6,315 nucleotides of DNA from Bacillota bacterium (GTDB taxonomy: Bacteria > Bacillota > Desulfitobacteriia > Desulfitobacteriales > Desulfitobacteriaceae): the NCBI GenBank assembly GCA_023390635.1, contig JAEWCM010000146.1, positions 1-6,315 of the forward strand, read 5' to 3'. A model generated the notes under the pieces. It worked only from the letters and a program-made list of their open reading frames with translations, was not told the DNA's origin and searched no databases. The translations under genes and the position numbers were made by a program. Shown here piece by piece: positions 1 to 5,933 of the stretch (positions are counted from its first letter, which is position 1; every line of letters starts with the position of its first letter).

Positions 1-2333
1 ATCCCCACAGAACGGAGCATAGCGAACTCCTTACGTCTCAGTCCAATATTAGTGGATATGGTATTAAAAATATTGGCAATACAAATCAGACTGATCAGAA
101 TGATAAAGCCGTAAACGAAAACCCCCAGGAAGAGCAAGGCCTGTCCCGATTTCTTCGTATTATCCGCATTATTATAAACCATACCGCTCGTATATTCGAT
201 AGAATGATCCTGGATCACGGACTTGATCTGGTCCTCTATCTGGTCGGACTGATCGGTGGTCAGATACATTTCCGGGGCTACCGTTTCTCTACCCTTTTCC
301 ACTAATGCGCTGAACATCTTTTCTGTGGTAATCAAGTAAAAGTTTCCTGCCGTTCCCAGCGGAACTCCTATCGGACGTTGATCGGTAATGGCGGCAACCT
401 GTATCGCCTGCTCCCTTTTTTCAGTCTGACCGGAGGAGCCAGATAATACGGCACTAAAAGTCAGTGTTTCTCCCTGTTTAACCTTGATCGCTTCAGACTG
501 AATGTAACGGCCATCTACCGACGTAAGGCTTTGATTGACGAGAATAGCCTGGGGACTGGCTGCATTGTCAAAAGCCTCAGCCCGCACTCCCACCTTTTGA
601 GCAAATCTAGTAAAGCTCTGATCGTCCAAAGCTATCAGCCCTACATTGTAAAAATATTTTCCATCTTTTTGGGAAAGAAAATTCTTAACATCAGCCTGAG
701 GCAGTTGATCATCCGAAGCACCCACTAATCCCGTAAAATGCTTGCCTATCGAATAGTCCTTGACCGTATCCAGCCGGGTAATGCTGTTGTAAGTCTCTTT
801 TGCTCTGGTCTGGCTATCGGCTGAATCTCCATTGGGCAGACTTACAGTCACATCAAAATTATACTGATTCAACATGAGCCCGGACGATGTATTAAGCAAT
901 TGAGCATACATAGACACGGTCAGGAATAAAATCAAGCTGATAACTAAAGAGATAATGGTGGCACGGTATTTTTTCCGGTTGCGCTTCAGATTCTTCAGGG
1001 CCAGTTCACCTTCAAAGCCAAACAGTTTGCGAGTGAGCCTTGACGTCTTCACCGTCTTGGCTGTCATCTTGATCTCCTTTGATTGCCGGATCGCGTCAAT
1101 CGGCATAATTTTAGCGGCTCTGCGGGCCGGAATATAGGCGGAAATAAAGATAGTCAGGGCGGAGAACAAAGCGGCAATCAAAACCGCTCCCCATGACACC
1201 ACCAGATGAAGATTTAAATCTCCCGCATTCATGAAGCTCTTTAAAAGCGGGTTGACGGCTACCAGAGTGATGCCGATGCCCCCGATTCCGGCCAAAATAC
1301 CTAGAGGAATACCGACCAGCCCAATTATGAGTCCTTCAAAATAGACATTCTGCCGTTTTTGCCGCCTGGTAGCTCCCACGCTGGCTAGCATCCCCAGCTG
1401 CCGGGTTCGTTCGGATACGGAAATAGCAAACGCATTGTAGATCAAAGAAACCGATGCCACCATAATAATACCGATAATCACATACATGATCTGATAGAGT
1501 CCGTCAGCAATGCTTTGATTTTTCAAAACACCATAATACTGGAGCAGTTCCTCATTATATTCCACATGATCTGAAGAAATGCCGGCCTTTTCCGCCAGCT
1601 TCCCCATTTCTGTATAAAAGTTCTTATCAGGATCACTGATGATGGAAATATTCACCGTCTCTCCCGCCGCCAGTTTGCTGTCCTCAAGATAGGTCACCGC
1701 TGTATAACCCGGAGCCTGAGTCCCTTCAAATCCCGGTCTGGAGATAAAGCCAACAATCGTGTATTCTTCAATGGCTTGGGCCACAAAGGCCTCCTTGGCC
1801 TGTTCCGAATTTTTATATCCCGAGCTTTGATCCAACTCTTTTCCGTCCAATTCCCGTGTTCCTACTTGCAAGGTCAGACGATCCCAAAGTTTATAGTCTA
1901 GCTTGCCGGAAAGGTTAACCTGCTCGGAGAGGACAATCTCCCGATCATTTTGAGGCAAACGGCCGGAAACGAGTTTAACGGGAAAGTTTTTCAAAGCCTT
2001 GTCATCATACTGTTTTATAAACAGGTAAGGTTTGTCAGCATTTTGCGATCCTTCCAGCCGAGCATAGCCTATATCGCGGCTCAATATATAATCCTTCACC
2101 AGTTTATCCCCACTGATTTGAGCAACGTTCTTTTGCTCAACTTGGGTAAAGACTGCATGCCAGTTGCCTGTGTCTGCAATGGTAGCTCGCTGGAACAAAT
2201 CCATTAGTGAGACCACAAAGGTAGAAACAGCAGCGATCATGGCTGTGGAAATAATCACTCCGATGATGGTAACGATGGTCCATTTGCGATTGCGCTTCAG
2301 ACTCTGCAGGGTAAATCGCCTGATCACATTCAT
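1..2333 (-). CDS. FtsX/MacB-type ABC transporter permease, C-terminus cut by window edge
   Basis: Membrane subunit of an ABC transporter, partner of the ATPase encoded just upstream. The frame is open for 777 codons from ATG at 2333 to the window edge, with no stop. Hydrophobic segments lie near residues 18-42, 277-303, 333-358, 377-401, 457-479 and 731-756; two more are expected in the missing end, for about 850 residues in all. Two large extracytoplasmic regions (about 43-276 and 480-730) follow TM1 and TM5. Each half has an FtsX-type cytoplasmic motif: SERTRQLGMLASVGATRRQ (307-325) and LRRKEFAMLRSVG (765-777). The halves are an internal duplication, as LKRNRK precedes both TM1 and TM5. The start is fixed by the ATGA overlap with the ATPase stop and by GAGGTGAT six bases upstream, suggesting translational coupling. 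This is not BceB-like, since BceB has a single large loop. The substrate is unknown; export or sensing of a peptide or lipid-like compound is inferred. Confidence 0.93.
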   Translation of the reverse strand, partial: MNVIRRFTLQSLKRNRKWTIVTIIGVIISTAMIAAVSTFVVSLMDLFQRATIADTGNWHAVFTQVEQKNVAQISGDKLVKDYILSRDIGYARLEGSQNADKPYLFIKQYDDKALKNFPVKLVSGRLPQNDREIVLSEQVNLSGKLDYKLWDRLTLQVGTRELDGKELDQSSGYKNSEQAKEAFVAQAIEEYTIVGFISRPGFEGTQAPGYTAVTYLEDSKLAAGETVNISIISDPDKNFYTEMGKLAEKAGISSDHVEYNEELLQYYGVLKNQSIADGLYQIMYVIIGIIMVASVSLIYNAFAISVSERTRQLGMLASVGATRRQKRQNVYFEGLIIGLVGIPLGILAGIGGIGITLVAVNPLLKSFMNAGDLNLHLVVSWGAVLIAALFSALTIFISAYIPARRAAKIMPIDAIRQSKEIKMTAKTVKTSRLTRKLFGFEGELALKNLKRNRKKYRATIISLVISLILFLTVSMYAQLLNTSSGLMLNQYNFDVTVSLPNGDSADSQTRAKETYNSITRLDTVKDYSIGKHFTGLVGASDDQLPQADVKNFLSQKDGKYFYNVGLIALDDQSFTRFAQKVGVRAEAFDNAASPQAILVNQSLTSVDGRYIQSEAIKVKQGETLTFSAVLSGSSGQTEKREQAIQVAAITDQRPIGVPLGTAGNFYLITTEKMFSALVEKGRETVAPEMYLTTDQSDQIEDQIKSVIQDHSIEYTSGMVYNNADNTKKSGQALLFLGVFVYGFIILISLICIANIFNTISTNIGLRRKEFAMLRSVG
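979..1000 (-). repeat. Copy B of a 22-base repeat within the permease gene
   Basis: Matches 2290-2311 at 20 of 22 bases in the same orientation. It encodes ALKNLKRN ahead of TM5, parallel to TLQSLKRN ahead of TM1. It marks the internal duplication of the permease. Confidence 0.6.
2290..2311 (-). repeat. Copy A of a 22-base repeat within the permease gene
   Basis: Matches 979-1000 at 20 of 22 bases. It encodes TLQSLKRN just before TM1 of the permease. Such close DNA identity between the two halves is more than the surrounding sequence shows. Confidence 0.6.
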
Positions 2334-3013
2334 CGACCCATCACCTCATCCTTAGCTATCCTGCCATCTTCAATGGAGATAATTCGGTCGGCCTGAAGAG
2401 CAATATTCTGATCATGGGTGATAACAATTAAGGTCTGATTATATTTTTTATTTGACAGTTTAAGCAAGGCCATGATCTCTGCACTGTTCTTGCTGTCCAA
2501 ATTGCCGGTAGGCTCGTCGGCCAACACTAAAGCAGGACTGCTGATCAAGGCCCGGCCAATGGATACCCGCTGCTGCCGACCGCCGGACAACTGATTGGGC
2601 AAATGCCTGACTCTCTTCTCCAGCCCCAGGGTAGTTAAAATCTCCTCCAATTGTTTCCGCTCCGCTTTCCGTTCATCTAAAAGCAGTGGCAGTGTGATAT
2701 TCTCCTCTACATTTAAAACGGGAATCAGATTGTAAAACTGGTAGATCAGGCCAATCTGCCGGCGCCGGAAAATCGCCAGCTTTGTTTCATTTAAAGCATA
2801 AATATCCGTATCATTGATCAATACTCTGCCGGAAGTAGGTTTATCTACTCCTCCCAAAATATGGAGTAAGGTCGACTTCCCCGAACCGGAGGGGCCGATG
2901 ATAGCGACAAACTCTCCCTTTTCCACAGAAAAAGATACATTATCGAGAGCTTTCACTTCCGCTTCCCCATGTCCGTATGTTTTGCTTAAATTTTCTACAC
3001 GCAAAATTTCCAT
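2330..3013 (-). CDS. ABC transporter ATP-binding protein (LolD/MacB/SalX type)
   Basis: Cytoplasmic ATPase of 227 residues, the normal length for this family, which powers the FtsX-type permease encoded next. Visible motifs in order: Walker A GPSGSGKST (40-48), Q-loop glutamine in YQFYNL (Q92), signature LSGGRQQR (142-149), Walker B ALVLADEP with catalytic E167, D-loop NLDS (171-174) and switch histidine H200 in ITHDQ. The signature has Arg where LSGGQ is usual; all catalytic residues are present, so the enzyme should be active. The ATG start has a near-perfect Shine-Dalgarno, AAGGAGG, seven bases upstream. The stop TGA overlaps the permease ATG by four bases. An 89-base gap separates it from the kinase gene and holds a candidate operator, so the ABC pair may have its own promoter as well as read-through from the two-component genes. 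Confidence 0.96.
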   Translation of the reverse strand: MEILRVENLSKTYGHGEAEVKALDNVSFSVEKGEFVAIIGPSGSGKSTLLHILGGVDKPTSGRVLINDTDIYALNETKLAIFRRRQIGLIYQFYNLIPVLNVEENITLPLLLDERKAERKQLEEILTTLGLEKRVRHLPNQLSGGRQQRVSIGRALISSPALVLADEPTGNLDSKNSAEIMALLKLSNKKYNQTLIVITHDQNIALQADRIISIEDGRIAKDEVMGR

Positions 3014-3020
3014 ATCAAAT

Positions 3021-3027
3021 CCTCCTT
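3021..3027 (-). promoter_or_regulatory. Ribosome binding site of the ABC ATPase gene
   Basis: AAGGAGG on the minus strand, seven bases before the ATG at 3013. It is the strongest Shine-Dalgarno in the four-gene cassette. This suggests the ABC pair is translated more heavily than the kinase, which has only a weak site. Confidence 0.85.
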
Positions 3028-3067
3028 AACAAGTCCTGCCACTTTACTTTGAGTGTAAATGATCAAG

Positions 3068-3105
3068 GTGACTTTTCCGTGACTGATATAGTGACGATTT
3101 TGTCA
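3068..3105 (-). promoter_or_regulatory. Candidate response-regulator operator upstream of the ABC genes
   Basis: On the plus strand, TGACGATTTTGTCA (3092-3105) matches 12 of 14 bases of the palindrome upstream of the response regulator gene (4830-4843). Two further GTGAC copies (3068-3072, 3079-3083) plus the one in the palindrome (3091-3095) give three direct repeats spaced 11 and 12 bases apart. This is about one helical turn, as is typical of OmpR/PhoB-family boxes. The palindrome overlaps the stop codon of the kinase gene (3103-3105). No convincing -35/-10 pair was found downstream of it; TACACT near 3049-3054 is a weak -10 candidate. Binding by the neighbouring response regulator is inferred. 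Confidence 0.5.
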
Positions 3106-4110
3106 TTTAAAAAATTTAATGCTAAAACAGGTTCCTTCTCCCTTCGTACTTTTTACGTCCAAGCTGCCTCCCTGAGCATTGACAATAGTTTTAGCCATGG
3201 ACAACCCGATGCCCACACTTTCATCTCCCGCATTCCTTCCCTTATAGAATCTCTTGAACACATAAGGCAGGTCAGTCCGTTCAATACCCGACCCATTATC
3301 CGCGATAATCAGCTCCGTGTACAGGGGATTAGCCGAGCAGAAGATTTGAACTTTCCCATACTCAGGCGTATGTTCAACACAATTCTTTAAAATATTGGAC
3401 ACTGCTTCTGCTGTCCAATTAAGATCACATTTCAGGTTAAGTCCTTCCCCTAAATGCAGGCAAAAGTCCTGATGCTTTAATTCCATCAGAATCAATAAGG
3501 GCTCAGAGGCCTTTTTTATGAGAAGCTGGACCGGCACCTCGTCTTCCCTAAAGGTAATCGTCCCCGCATCAAGCTTGGACAGTTTCAGCAAAGCGGTAAC
3601 CAGCCACTGAGTTCTCTCCAGTTGGGAACGGATTTTCCCTGCAAATTCGGCCTGCCGCTCCACCGGCAGGTTCCCGTCGCATAGCAAATCGGTCATCATA
3701 AAAATGGAGGTCAGAGGGGTCTTCAACTGATGAGATATGTCGGACAGGGCCTTGCTCATCTCCAGCTTATCCGCCTTCAACGTTTCCGCCTGCTCCCGCA
3801 AAGTCACAGTAACTTTATAGATCTCACTTTTCAGGATAGACAGCTCCCCCTCATCATTATCCCGCACATCTAAGGAGTAATCTCCGTTACTGATCCTCAT
3901 CAGATAGTGAGAAAGCCTGTCCAGTTCGCGATACCTCCAAAGGTTAAAGAAAGCGGCTGATCCGATTAAGGCTGCTGTCAATATAGCCGCCACGACAGCC
4001 CCTGTAGGAGAAAAAAAGCCGACCACAATCACGCCGGCAATTGACAAAAGCCCTTGAATAAGCAGAAACCTCTTTATTTCTCTGTTACGCCAAATCCACA
4101 CCTCAGCCAC
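3103..4110 (-). CDS. Sensor histidine kinase with minimal extracytoplasmic loop
   Basis: Membrane histidine kinase, 335 residues, that should phosphorylate the response regulator encoded just upstream. Two hydrophobic segments (about 13-33 and 38-57) are separated by only a few residues (FSPTG), so there is no extracytoplasmic sensor domain. A HAMP-like linker (about 55-108) leads to the H-box DISHQLKTPLTS with phosphoacceptor H127. The ATPase domain has the N-box NILKNCVEHTP (239-249), G1 DNGSGI (271-276), F-box FKRFYKG (285-291) and G2 GIGLSMAK (300-307). All key residues are present. The start given is GTG, overlapping the response regulator stop by eight bases. A second GTG at 4101 (codon 4) is better spaced from the AGGTGG sequence and would leave a one-base gap; either is possible. 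The short loop resembles intramembrane-sensing kinases, which often take their signal from a partner ABC transporter, though the H-box region is not BceS-like. Confidence 0.94.
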   Translation of the reverse strand: MAEVWIWRNREIKRFLLIQGLLSIAGVIVVGFFSPTGAVVAAILTAALIGSAAFFNLWRYRELDRLSHYLMRISNGDYSLDVRDNDEGELSILKSEIYKVTVTLREQAETLKADKLEMSKALSDISHQLKTPLTSIFMMTDLLCDGNLPVERQAEFAGKIRSQLERTQWLVTALLKLSKLDAGTITFREDEVPVQLLIKKASEPLLILMELKHQDFCLHLGEGLNLKCDLNWTAEAVSNILKNCVEHTPEYGKVQIFCSANPLYTELIIADNGSGIERTDLPYVFKRFYKGRNAGDESVGIGLSMAKTIVNAQGGSLDVKSTKGEGTCFSIKFFK

Positions 4111-4786
4111 CTACTTTATAACCCATTCCCCTGACTGTTTGAATCAGTGTTGGGTTTTGGGGATCATCCTCGACCTTTTCTCTAAGCCGCTTGATATAAA
4201 CCGTCAAAGTATTATCATTAACGAATTCGCCGCCAATATCCCAGATTCCCTCTAAAAGCTGGTTGCGGGTCAGCACCTGCCCTTCATTATTGATTAAACT
4301 CAGCAGCAGCCGGTACTCCAAGGCTGTAAGCATAATTTCTGCACCGTTCCGGTAGACCTTAGCCTGAGCAGGATTAATGGCAATTGGGCCTAATTTTATC
4401 TCATTCTGTCCTCCCTCAGAGGTCCAGCCATAACGGCGCAAAACCGTTCTGATTCTTGAAACCAATTCCCGAATACGAAAAGGTTTGGTAATATAATCAT
4501 CTGCCCCCATATCAAGGCCCATCACCACATTCACCTCATCATCACAGGCGGTCAGAAAAATCACGGGCGTATCTCCTTTTTCCTTGATCAGCCGGCAAAT
4601 ATCATATCCGCTGCCGTCAGGAAGGGAAAGATCGAGGAGTGCCAGATCATACGCCCCAGCCTGAGCCAGGGTACCGGCTGTTTCTGCATCATACCCTACT
4701 TCCACAGCAAAGCCTTCCTGCTCCAGTGAATAGCGAAGACCGAGCACGATGGTCTTATCATCTTCAACTAAAAGAATTTTTTTCAT
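4103..4786 (-). CDS. OmpR-family DNA-binding response regulator
   Basis: Cytoplasmic transcription factor with an N-terminal receiver and a C-terminal winged helix. Counted from ATG at 4786 (MKKILLVEDD), it has 227 residues, the usual family length. The receiver shows the acidic pocket E8-D9-D10, phosphoacceptor D52 in LLDLSLPDGSG, switch T79 in FLTA and K101 in TKPF. The winged helix (about 130-227) ends with the recognition-helix region NTLTVYIKRLREKVE and the hairpin motif VRGMGYKVGG. GTG at 4795 and ATG at 4792 are in-frame alternatives. ATG 4786 is preferred because GGTGAT precedes it by four bases and the family usually begins M-K-K-I. Also, a TATAAT at 4802-4807 would put transcription initiation at about 4795. 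The gene is followed directly by the kinase gene. It probably controls its own promoter and the ABC pair, since both have the same palindrome upstream. Confidence 0.95.
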   Translation of the reverse strand: MKKILLVEDDKTIVLGLRYSLEQEGFAVEVGYDAETAGTLAQAGAYDLALLDLSLPDGSGYDICRLIKEKGDTPVIFLTACDDEVNVVMGLDMGADDYITKPFRIRELVSRIRTVLRRYGWTSEGGQNEIKLGPIAINPAQAKVYRNGAEIMLTALEYRLLLSLINNEGQVLTRNQLLEGIWDIGGEFVNDNTLTVYIKRLREKVEDDPQNPTLIQTVRGMGYKVGG

Positions 4787-4801
4787 CTGCATCACCCATT
4801 T

Positions 4802-4807
4802 TATTAT
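4802..4807 (-). promoter_or_regulatory. Candidate -10 box of the response regulator/kinase promoter
   Basis: TATAAT on the minus strand, 15 bases before the preferred ATG. The region 17 bases further upstream (CATGTA) is a poor -35, but the TGAC palindrome at 4830-4843 ends 22 bases from the -10. This arrangement fits an activator-dependent promoter with the regulator bound next to the -35 position. The resulting leader would be unusually short, about ten bases, so a promoter further upstream is not excluded. Confidence 0.4.
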
Positions 4808-4822
4808 AGAGGATTTTCTAAC

Positions 4823-4864
4823 GTATACATGACAATTCTGTCACATTATTTAATGGGTATACAT
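4823..4864 (-). promoter_or_regulatory. Candidate autoregulatory operator of the response regulator gene
   Basis: The core TGACAATTCTGTCA (plus strand, 4830-4843) has perfect five-base arms TGACA/TGTCA. It matches 12 of 14 bases of the sequence upstream of the ABC genes (3092-3105). It lies between two identical GTATACAT octamers (4823-4830 and 4857-4864) that start 34 bases apart. CTGTCAC resembles the half-site of PhoB-type boxes. Its position just upstream of the candidate -10 suggests autoregulation. The assignment rests on sequence pattern only. Confidence 0.5.
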
Positions 4865-4877
4865 TTTTGTATTTCTG

Positions 4878-4895
4878 ATGGTTGTCATCGTTGTC
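4878..4895. repeat. Two tandem 9-base repeats between transporter and response regulator genes
   Basis: ATGGTTGTC (4878-4886) is followed directly by ATCGTTGTC (4887-4895), identical at eight of nine bases. Each contains the TTGTC element also seen in the candidate operators. It may be an extra regulator contact or chance; the rest of 4787-4928 holds no gene and no clear terminator hairpin. Confidence 0.3.
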
Positions 4896-4928
4896 CTTTG
4901 ATCTTCTTTAATCATAAAAGGAGCTATC

Positions 4929-5741
4929 TCAACTCTTTCGTTCCTTTCTATAAATCCTTACAGCCGATACAATAAGGACCAGGCCTAAAAACAATTTGAG
5001 GAATCCGCCGGAGACATAATAAACTAACATTCCGCCTGCAAAAGAACCAATCACAGAACCGATACCCATGGGCACTACCACCTCAGAAATATCCTGAGAA
5101 TTGGAAAAAGCCCCGTGTGAACGATGGCGCAGCAAGCCGGTGATGACCGTAGGAAGACTAATAATAATACTTGCCGAACCGGCCAGCTTCGGGTCCACGC
5201 CAAAGAGCAGGATTAAAGTTGGTATAATCAATTCTCCGCCAGCCACACCCAGCATGCTGCTGATCACTCCGATCGCCGCGCCAAAAATAGCCCCCATAAA
5301 CATCATGACAGGAAAGCTCATTCCTACTCCCCCTTCCGCAAAAGGAAATAGAGATTCGCCAATTAGCAGCAGACCAATAGACATCAGCAAGGCCAATATG
5401 ATTTTTTCCAGCATTACCTCAGATAACTTTCGTGAATAATGGACACCAAAATAGGCTCCTCCTATTCCCCCTAGGATAAGGCTCAAAATAATAGGGGAGA
5501 TTTCCGCCAGCCGGGAGAATGGCGTATTCGGAAAACGGAAGACCATTGAAGATACCAGAGTAACCAAGCTCACTGCCAAATTAAGCGGTACCGCGCTACG
5601 GACCGGGTAGCCGAACAAACCCACCAGTACAGGCAAACGATATTCGGCTCCGCCTAAACCGATTAAACCGCCTAAACATCCGATAGGTGCTCCTGTCAAA
5701 GCAGCCCACAAAGGCTTTTTCTTTTCATCTGCAATATACAT
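4929..5741 (-). CDS. TauE/SafE-family membrane transporter (sulfite exporter TauE/SafE family)
   Basis: Integral membrane protein of 270 residues, almost entirely hydrophobic, with about seven to eight predicted membrane segments. Its two halves carry the paired glycine-rich repeats typical of TauE/SafE (PF01925): GLIGLGGAEYRLPVLVGLFG (25-44) and SMLGVAGGELIIPTLILLFG (162-181). Family members are linked to movement of sulfite, sulfonates or other small anions, but the substrate cannot be read from the sequence. The start is ATG at 5741, because GGAGGAG lies five bases before it; the frame extends to a GTG at 5759, but that codon lies upstream of this ribosome binding site. The gene has its own promoter, overlapped by an inverted repeat, and faces a divergent HTH-PBP regulator that probably controls it. 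The 142-base gap to the response regulator gene and their different control sites argue that it is not part of the two-component cassette, though no terminator is obvious between them. Confidence 0.92.
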   Translation of the reverse strand: MYIADEKKKPLWAALTGAPIGCLGGLIGLGGAEYRLPVLVGLFGYPVRSAVPLNLAVSLVTLVSSMVFRFPNTPFSRLAEISPIILSLILGGIGGAYFGVHYSRKLSEVMLEKIILALLMSIGLLLIGESLFPFAEGGVGMSFPVMMFMGAIFGAAIGVISSMLGVAGGELIIPTLILLFGVDPKLAGSASIIISLPTVITGLLRHRSHGAFSNSQDISEVVVPMGIGSVIGSFAGGMLVYYVSGGFLKLFLGLVLIVSAVRIYRKERKS

Positions 5742-5746
5742 TTTTT

Positions 5747-5753
5747 CTCCTCC
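5747..5753 (-). promoter_or_regulatory. Ribosome binding site that sets the TauE/SafE start
   Basis: GGAGGAG on the minus strand, five bases before the ATG at 5741. It lies downstream of the GTG at 5759 and so favours the shorter, 270-residue product. Confidence 0.85.
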
Positions 5754-5779
5754 GGACACCCAATCTCAAACATGTACAA

Positions 5780-5816
5780 AGCGATTATAAATATAACTAA
5801 ACATCATGTAATCGCT
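5780..5816. promoter_or_regulatory. Inverted repeat, candidate operator over the TauE/SafE promoter
   Basis: AGCGATTA (5780-5787) and TAATCGCT (5809-5816) are perfect eight-base inverted arms separated by 21 bases. One arm covers part of the -10 and the other part of the -35 of the transporter promoter. The arms start 29 bases apart, a little under three helical turns. The likely binder is the divergently encoded HTH regulator; this is inferred from position. Confidence 0.55.
5784..5812 (-). promoter_or_regulatory. Candidate promoter of the TauE/SafE gene
   Basis: On the minus strand, -35 ATTACA (5807-5812, four of six consensus bases) and -10 TATAAT (5784-5789, six of six) are separated by exactly 17 bases. 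Transcription would start near 5776, giving a leader of about 35 bases that contains the GGAGGAG ribosome binding site. Both hexamers overlap the arms of an inverted repeat, so binding there should block RNA polymerase. Confidence 0.65.
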
Positions 5817-5850
5817 AATAATTTATATAATAATTATAACTATTTATGAT
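5817..5850. other. Very AT-rich core of the divergent control region
   Basis: This stretch is almost pure A/T and contains TTATA/TATAA inverted elements around 5823-5839. It lies between the two divergent promoters. It could act as an UP element or aid melting and bending. No reading frame or RNA was recognised in it. Confidence 0.35.
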
Positions 5851-5859
5851 TAAACGCTA
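5851..5859 (+). promoter_or_regulatory. Third copy of the TAAWCGCTA half-site, next to the regulator promoter
   Basis: TAAACGCTA matches TAATCGCTA (5809-5817) at eight of nine bases in the same orientation, 42 bases away (four helical turns). It sits immediately upstream of the -35 position of the HTH gene promoter. This is suitable for autoregulation by that gene's product. Confidence 0.45.
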
Positions 5860-5879
5860 CGAAATATTATATTCCCTTG

Positions 5880-5888
5880 TGTTATAAT
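5880..5888 (+). promoter_or_regulatory. Candidate extended -10 promoter of the HTH-PBP regulator gene
   Basis: TGTTATAAT contains a consensus TATAAT (5883-5888) preceded by a TGN extension. The -35 position (5860-5865, CGAAAT) is poor, as extended -10 promoters allow. The leader would be about 38-40 bases, with AAGGTGG at 5919-5925 as ribosome binding site, eight bases before the ATG. Confidence 0.55.
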
Positions 5889-5933
5889 ATTCAATAGAAG
5901 ACGACTGTTATTTTTGGAAAGGTGGCACGCTCC

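Noticed and set aside
531..728. Forward-strand open frame of 65 codons
   Set aside because: It lies antisense to the permease gene, has no ribosome binding site or recognisable motif, and the minus-strand frame there is clearly coding.
1950..2355. Two overlapping forward-strand open frames
   Set aside because: Both are antisense to the N-terminal part of the permease gene and their products resemble no known family.
2814..3390. Forward-strand open frames across the ATPase/kinase junction
   Set aside because: They overlap conserved Walker A and kinase G2-box coding on the other strand and lack convincing start signals.
1..4795. Classical Bce-type bacitracin resistance module (BceRSAB)
   Set aside because: The permease has two FtsX modules with two large outer domains, unlike BceB with its single large loop, and the kinase H-box region (SHQLKTPLTS) differs from BceS.
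4896..4928. Rho-independent terminator after the TauE/SafE gene
   Set aside because: Only four- to five-base AT-rich hairpins (CCTTT/AAAGG) are present, with no GC-rich stem or T-run, so no terminator can be supported.
5101..5439. Forward-strand open frame of 112 codons
   Set aside because: It is antisense to the TauE/SafE gene; the low stop density follows from the hydrophobic codons of the real gene.
5742..5759. Longer TauE/SafE product starting at GTG 5759
   Set aside because: The strong GGAGGAG ribosome binding site lies downstream of this GTG and five bases before ATG 5741, so the extra six codons are leader sequence.
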